This document shows positions 17,716 to 21,372 of a DNA stretch of 21,372 nt, one piece after another; position 1 is the stretch's first letter; each line of letters opens with the position of its first letter. Source of the DNA: a virus; IMG/VR virus record IMGVR_UViG_3300012936_000217, positions 1-21,372 of that record; one strand, given 5' to 3'. The notes below the pieces were generated by a model. It was not told the origin of the DNA. It did no database searches and saw only the letters and a program-made list of their open reading frames with translations. Position numbers and translations under genes: made by a program.

Positions 17716-18557
17716 TGGCAAAACCAACCACTAGACAGGAACTAGTTGATTATTGTTTAAGACAACTAGGTGCACCTGTTCTAGAAATAAATGTAGATGA
17801 CGATCAAATTGATGATTTAGTTGATGATGCTATTCAGTATTTCAACGAGAGACATTTTGATGGTGTTGAGAGAATGTATTTGAAGTATCAAATAAGTGAA
17901 GATGATATTAAAAGAGCAAGTGGAAGTGGAACAGATGGTGTTGGAATAGTTACAACAACAGGAACCGCAAATGTAAGTGGAATTGGAACAATAACCTCTA
18001 ATTTTTACGAGAACTCTAATTTCATTCAAGTTCCAGATTCTGTTGTAGGAATCGAAAGAATATTCAAATTTGATACAAGTTCAATATCGGGTGGAATGTT
18101 TAGTATTAAATATCAGTTATTTTTAAATGATCTTTATTACTTCAATTCAGTTGAGTTACTTCAATATACAATGACGAAAAGATATTTGGAAGATATTGAC
18201 TTTTTATTAACCACAGATAAGCAAATAAGATTTAATAAAAGACAGAATAGATTATATTTAGATATTGATTGGAAAGCACAATCAAAGGATACTTTTTTAG
18301 TTATTGATTGTTTTAGAGCATTAGATCCTACACAATTTACAAAAGTTTTTAACGATAGTTTCTTAAAAAGATATTTGACACTGTTAATTAAAAGACAGTG
18401 GGGATTGAATATGATGAAATTTAGTGGAACTCGATTACCAGGTGGAATTGAGTTGAATGGTAGACAGTATTATGAGGATGCAGAGAGAGAATTGGCAGAC
18501 ATAAAACAAAGAATGTCTCTCGAATACGAGTTGCCACCTCTCGATTTTATAGGATAG
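17715..18557 (+). CDS. gp13: Neck protein, T4 gp13 homologue
   Basis: This neck (head completion) protein sits with gp14 between the portal and the tail and seals the filled capsid. The N terminus is strongly conserved in marine T4-like phages: TRQELVDYCLRQLGAPVLEINVDDDQIDDLVDDAIQYFNERHFDGV (residues 6-51), a mostly helical, acidic segment. The C-terminal half (LLIKRQWGLNMMKF...LPGGIELNGRQYYEDAERELADIKQRM) is also family-like. At 280 aa it is close to T4 gp13 (309 aa). A Gly/Thr-rich stretch at about residues 69-96 (SGSGTDGVGIV...SGIGTI) looks like an insertion. The ATG overlaps the upstream TAA and has a GGAGG 9 nt before it. gp14 follows after 6 nt, matching T4 order. Confidence 0.92.
   Translation: MAKPTTRQELVDYCLRQLGAPVLEINVDDDQIDDLVDDAIQYFNERHFDGVERMYLKYQISEDDIKRASGSGTDGVGIVTTTGTANVSGIGTITSNFYENSNFIQVPDSVVGIERIFKFDTSSISGGMFSIKYQLFLNDLYYFNSVELLQYTMTKRYLEDIDFLLTTDKQIRFNKRQNRLYLDIDWKAQSKDTFLVIDCFRALDPTQFTKVFNDSFLKRYLTLLIKRQWGLNMMKFSGTRLPGGIELNGRQYYEDAERELADIKQRMSLEYELPPLDFIG
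18551..18554 (+). promoter_or_regulatory. Shine-Dalgarno AGGA for gp14
   Basis: AGGA at the end of gp13 lies 9 nt before the gp14 ATG at 18564. Confidence 0.6.
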
Positions 18558-18563
18558 TGACAC

Positions 18564-19997
18564 ATGGCATTAAATCCCTTCTTTTTACAAGGATCTAAAA
18601 CCGAACAATTTTTACTGCAGGATGTAATTAATGAGCAGTTAAAGATTTATGGTATAGAGGTATTTTATTTACCTAGAAAAATTTTCAAAAGTGATAATAT
18701 TATTCGAGAAGTTCAATCATCAAAATTTGATGATTCTTTTGCTATAGAGGCATATTTGAATAACTATGAGGGTTATAATCCAAATAGTGATTTAATGACT
18801 AAATTTGGATTAAGATTAACAAATGAAGTAAGTTTAACAATATCAAGAGAACGATTTGAAGAATTTATAGCACCATTTTTAGAAGGTCTTTCATCAGGTA
18901 TTAAAGATGGTTTTATAACTGATTATACTTTTGAAGATTTAATTAATCGACCAAAAGAAGGTGATTTAATATATTTTCCTCTTGGAGAGAGATTGTTTGA
19001 AATTAAGAGAGTTGAATCTGAAAAACCATTTTATCAGTTAGGAAAAAATTATGTATATGAATTAAATTGTGAGTTATATGAATATGAGAATGAACTTATT
19101 GATACTACAATTGAAGAAGTTGATAACACTGTTGAAGATGAAGGATATATTACAACTGTTAATTTAGTTGGGTCTGCAACCACAGCAACAGGGACTGCTG
19201 TAGTTGGTGGTACTGGAATGATTGGATTTATATCACTAATAAATGATGGTTTTGGATATAGGACTGCACCATCAGTTGAGATATCACCTCCACCATCTGG
19301 AGAACAAGCAACAGCTGTTGCTATCACAACATCAAGAGGTGGTGTTAAATCTCTAAAAGAAATAAGATTATTAAATCCTGGTTCTGGATATGATGCAAAC
19401 AATCCACCATTAATTATTTTAAATGGTGGTGGTGGTGCTGGTGCAGCAATTACATTTGGAATTGTTGATAGTGGTATTTCAACAATATCTTCACTTGTTA
19501 AAGGTAAGGGATATTCTGTCACACCTACGATTACATTTACTGGATCAACTGGTATCGGTGGTACAACTGCAATAGCAACAGCTGTTCTTGATGACAATGG
19601 TTCAATAGATAGAGTTGATTTCAATAATGTTGGTTCAGGATACACGGTTGCTCCAACAATAGAATTTTCTGGTATTTCTACAACTGGAGTTGGAACATAT
19701 ATCTATAATGAAATTGTTACTGGTTCATTATCTGGAACAACAGCAAGAGTTAGAAACTTTAAGATACGAGATGATATAAGTCAATTAAATCCACCAGTTG
19801 AACTGCAAGTATCTCTAAATAGTGGAAGATTTAGTGCTGGAGAGGTGATAGTGGGATCTATCTCATCGGCTAGATATGTTGTAGATTCTTATGACGATAA
19901 CAGTTTTAATGATCCTTTTGATTCAAATGAAGAAATAGAAACTGAGTCAGATTCTCTACTTGATTTTACTGAGAACAACCCATTTGGAGATTATTGA
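18564..19997 (+). CDS. gp14: Neck protein, T4 gp14 homologue with repeat insertion
   Basis: gp14 is the outer neck protein that, with gp13, completes the head before tail joining. The first 180 or so residues match T4 gp14 motif by motif: YGIEVFYLPRKI (T4 RGVECYYVPREY), EAYLNNYEGY (AAYLNSFEGY), KFGLRLTNEVSLTISRERF, then PKEGDLIYFPLGERLFEI and FYQLGKNYVYEL (T4 PKEGDLIYFPMDNSLFEI, FYQLGQNA). The acidic C terminus with NDPFD and NPFGDY resembles T4 EDSPFDNDFMD. At 477 aa it is nearly twice T4 gp14 (256 aa). The excess, about residues 205-440, holds four tandem GxGY units followed by an SGTTARV...GEVIVGSISSARYVVD segment. The insertion falls between the conserved N-terminal domain and the conserved tail, so the core fold should be intact. 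Its TGA overlaps the gp15 ATG. Confidence 0.93.
   Translation: MALNPFFLQGSKTEQFLLQDVINEQLKIYGIEVFYLPRKIFKSDNIIREVQSSKFDDSFAIEAYLNNYEGYNPNSDLMTKFGLRLTNEVSLTISRERFEEFIAPFLEGLSSGIKDGFITDYTFEDLINRPKEGDLIYFPLGERLFEIKRVESEKPFYQLGKNYVYELNCELYEYENELIDTTIEEVDNTVEDEGYITTVNLVGSATTATGTAVVGGTGMIGFISLINDGFGYRTAPSVEISPPPSGEQATAVAITTSRGGVKSLKEIRLLNPGSGYDANNPPLIILNGGGGAGAAITFGIVDSGISTISSLVKGKGYSVTPTITFTGSTGIGGTTAIATAVLDDNGSIDRVDFNNVGSGYTVAPTIEFSGISTTGVGTYIYNEIVTGSLSGTTARVRNFKIRDDISQLNPPVELQVSLNSGRFSAGEVIVGSISSARYVVDSYDDNSFNDPFDSNEEIETESDSLLDFTENNPFGDY
19224..19700 (+). repeat. Four tandem GxGY protein repeats in gp14
   Basis: The units GFGYRTAPSVEI, GSGYDANNPPLIIL, GKGYSVTPTITF and GSGYTVAPTIEF start at residues 229, 273, 314 and 357, with spacings of 44, 41 and 43. 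Each is followed by G-x-G/A-rich, Ala-rich strands (TAVAIT, AGAAITFG, TAIATAVL) and a short Gly-turn strand (GGVKSLKEI, SGISTISSL, GSIDRVDF) before the next unit. Confidence 0.9.
19986..19989 (+). promoter_or_regulatory. Shine-Dalgarno GGAG deciding the gp15 start
   Basis: GGAG lies 7 nt before the ATG at 19997. This favours that ATG, which overlaps the gp14 TGA, over the in-frame TTG at 19994. Confidence 0.65.
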
Positions 19998-21040
19998 TGT
20001 TAGGTACTTATTATTATCACGAAATTATTCGCAAAACGATTATTGGTTTTGGTACATTATTTAATGATATTTTTATCAAACATGAAAATGCTGATGATAC
20101 TACATTAGATCAAACTAAAGTTGGTCTTGCATATGGACCACAGCAAAAGTTTTTTGCAAAAATTAGAGAACAAGCAAACCTAACAAAAGCGGTTGCTATA
20201 ACTCTTCCAAGAATGTCGTTTGAAATGACATCAATTCAATATGATGCAACTCGTAAATCTGGTATTACTCAAACATTCAAAGCATCTGACGGAACAAACT
20301 TGAAAAAGGTATTCATGCCTGTTCCATATAATATTGGATTTGAACTTAGTATATTTTCAAAATTAAACGATGATGCTCTACAAATCATCGAACAAATATT
20401 ACCATACTTTCAACCATCTTTTAATATCACAGTTAACTTAGTGAGTTCAATTGGAGAAAAGAGAGATGTTCCAATTGTTTTAGATAACATATCATTTAGA
20501 GATGAATATGAAGGAGATTTTACAACAAGAACAGCGTTAATATACACATTACAATTTACAGCAAAGACATATCTATTTGGTCCTGTCTCAGATACTAGTG
20601 ATGGACTAATCAAGAAAGTTCAAGTGGATTACGCATCAGACACAGCAGCATCAGCAAGAAGACAGATGCGTTATGTTGCTACACCAAAAGCACTTAAAGA
20701 TTATAATAATGATGAAACCACAACGATTACAGAAGATTTAACAACTACTGAAACTAGAATAAGTGTAACAGCTTCTGCCTTACTTAGTGTTAATGATCGA
20801 ATTGTAATTGATAGTGAGATTATGAAGATAACACAAATCGTAGATACTACTACTATCATTGTGAAGAGAGGATTTGATAGTTCAATTCCAGCACAACATA
20901 CATCATCAACAGTTATAAATCTATTAACGACTGCTGATGATGCTGCAATTGTTCCAGGTGATGACTTTGGATTTAATGAATTTGAAACATTCTTTGATGA
21001 CGGTAAATCATACAGTCCTACAAAACAAAGTGATGTATAA
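19997..21040 (+). CDS. gp15: Tail completion/sheath stabiliser, T4 gp15 homologue
   Basis: gp15 forms the hexameric ring that terminates the tail tube and sheath and docks onto the neck. Family landmarks: MLGTYYYHEIIRKTIIGFGTLFNDIFI at the start (T4 MFGYFYNSSFRRYATLMGDLF), ITLPRMSFEM (T4 ILPRINLHL), PYNIGFELSIFSKLNDDALQIIEQILPYFQPSF (T4 YELSIFTRYEDDMFQIVEQILPYFQPHF), and the later LQFTAKTYLFGPV and GLIKK. From ATG 19997 the product is 347 aa against 272 in T4. The added C-terminal part, about residues 244-312, contains DSEIMKI, VKRGFD (289-294) and H301, a small domain also found in both giant proteins. The ATG overlaps the gp14 TGA, and the stop overlaps the gp16 start (TAATG). Confidence 0.93.
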   Translation: MLGTYYYHEIIRKTIIGFGTLFNDIFIKHENADDTTLDQTKVGLAYGPQQKFFAKIREQANLTKAVAITLPRMSFEMTSIQYDATRKSGITQTFKASDGTNLKKVFMPVPYNIGFELSIFSKLNDDALQIIEQILPYFQPSFNITVNLVSSIGEKRDVPIVLDNISFRDEYEGDFTTRTALIYTLQFTAKTYLFGPVSDTSDGLIKKVQVDYASDTAASARRQMRYVATPKALKDYNNDETTTITEDLTTTETRISVTASALLSVNDRIVIDSEIMKITQIVDTTTIIVKRGFDSSIPAQHTSSTVINLLTTADDAAIVPGDDFGFNEFETFFDDGKSYSPTKQSDV

Positions 21041-21372
21041 TGAATACTATGTCAAGTTACGATCCTATTGATGAAGCATTAAACACTCATACTGAGGTTG
21101 AAGCGATTGTGCCTTCAAAGAAGGAGGTTAAATTAGAAAAGAAAGAAAAAAAATCTGAGGATATTGAAAAAGATTATGAATACACTCGTGCTAATTTGTA
21201 TTCTCTAATTGAAAAAGGACAAGAATCTCTTAATGGTATTCTAGAACTCGCAGGAGAGAGTGCAAGTCCAAGAGCATATGAAGTTGCAGGACAAATAATC
21301 AAATCAGTAGCAGACACAACAGACAAGTTATTAGATTTACAGAAGAAAGTAAAAGAAGTAGATGAGGATAAG
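21040..21372 (+). CDS. gp16: Terminase small subunit, T4 gp16 homologue, 3' partial
   Basis: gp16 recognises concatemeric DNA and stimulates the large terminase gp17 during packaging. The visible 111 residues open MNTMSSYDPIDEALNTH from an ATG overlapping the gp15 TAA; a second ATG at 21049 is an alternative start. No strong Shine-Dalgarno is seen for either, so coupling to gp15 is likely. A lysine/glutamate-rich linker (about residues 28-45) leads to a helical part with KDYEYTRANLYSLIEKGQ, GILELAGESASPRAYEVAGQ and TTDKLLDLQKKV. This aligns with T4 DDYGVVRRNMHFQQQML, AKNADSPRHMEVFATLMGQ and TNREILKLHKEM, the central coiled-coil oligomerisation region. T4 gp16 is 164 aa, so roughly the last third is beyond the window, with gp17 expected after it. 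Confidence 0.9.
   Translation, partial: MNTMSSYDPIDEALNTHTEVEAIVPSKKEVKLEKKEKKSEDIEKDYEYTRANLYSLIEKGQESLNGILELAGESASPRAYEVAGQIIKSVADTTDKLLDLQKKVKEVDEDK

Noticed and set aside
19049-19645. 198-codon reverse-strand open frame opposite gp14
   Set aside because: It lies opposite the four GxGY repeats; Gly/Val/Thr/Pro-rich sense codons rarely give stops in this antisense frame. It has no family-like content and is fully inside a certain gene.
19994-19996. TTG as start codon of gp15
   Set aside because: The ATG 3 nt later overlaps the gp14 TGA, has a GGAG 7 nt upstream, and gives the family-like start MLGTYYY.
1-21372. tRNA genes, CRISPR arrays, insertion sequences, host-derived metabolic genes
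   Set aside because: Both strands are filled by structural coding sequence; no cloverleaf, regular spaced DNA repeat, transposase or metabolic enzyme was seen.

Overview
The window is a stretch of late structural genes from a T4-like marine myovirus, either a cyanophage or a pelagiphage. Three things support this. The order gp8 – (giant structural genes) – gp13 – gp14 – gp15 – gp16 follows the T4 baseplate/neck/terminase block. The proteins keep T4-type landmark motifs at their ends. The two gaps that separate transcription units each hold an exact T4-type late promoter, TATAAATA. The DNA is strongly AT-rich and everything is encoded on the + strand. The style of the proteins (very large, Gly/Val/Thr/Ser-rich, full of GIGT/GVGT strings, with a DUF4815-type protein) is what I know from Prochlorococcus/Synechococcus and SAR11 T4-like phages. 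I cannot tell the host from this window.

Layout. Positions 2-7198 hold a giant virion protein, open at the 5' edge, in the place where T4 has gp7. A late promoter (7215-7222) then drives the gp8-like baseplate wedge protein (7250-8899) and, 3 nt later, a second giant virion protein with an N-terminal DUF4815-like region (8903-16045). A 66-aa coiled-coil protein starts on a GTG overlapping that stop codon. A second late promoter (16247-16254) precedes a tightly coupled run: a 112-aa structural protein, a 366-aa fibre-like repeat protein, neck proteins gp13 and gp14, tail completion protein gp15, and the start of small terminase gp16, cut by the right edge. Most junctions in this run are 1-nt overlaps of the TAATG/TGATG type, so translational coupling is likely. 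No stretch over 300 nt lacks a gene. I saw no tRNA, CRISPR array, insertion sequence or convincing terminator.

How the genes work together: the giant proteins and gp8 belong to the baseplate and probably the fibre apparatus; gp13/gp14 form the neck that closes the filled head; gp15 caps the tail; gp16 works with the large terminase (gp17, expected just downstream) in DNA packaging.

The most unusual feature is protein modularity. The T4 homologues gp8 and gp14 are much longer than in T4, and gp15 is moderately longer. The extra sequence consists of small glycine-rich, probably beta-structured modules that recur in the two giant proteins. The clearest is a roughly 43-residue unit built around G-x-G-Y, with about 15 copies in four different virion proteins.
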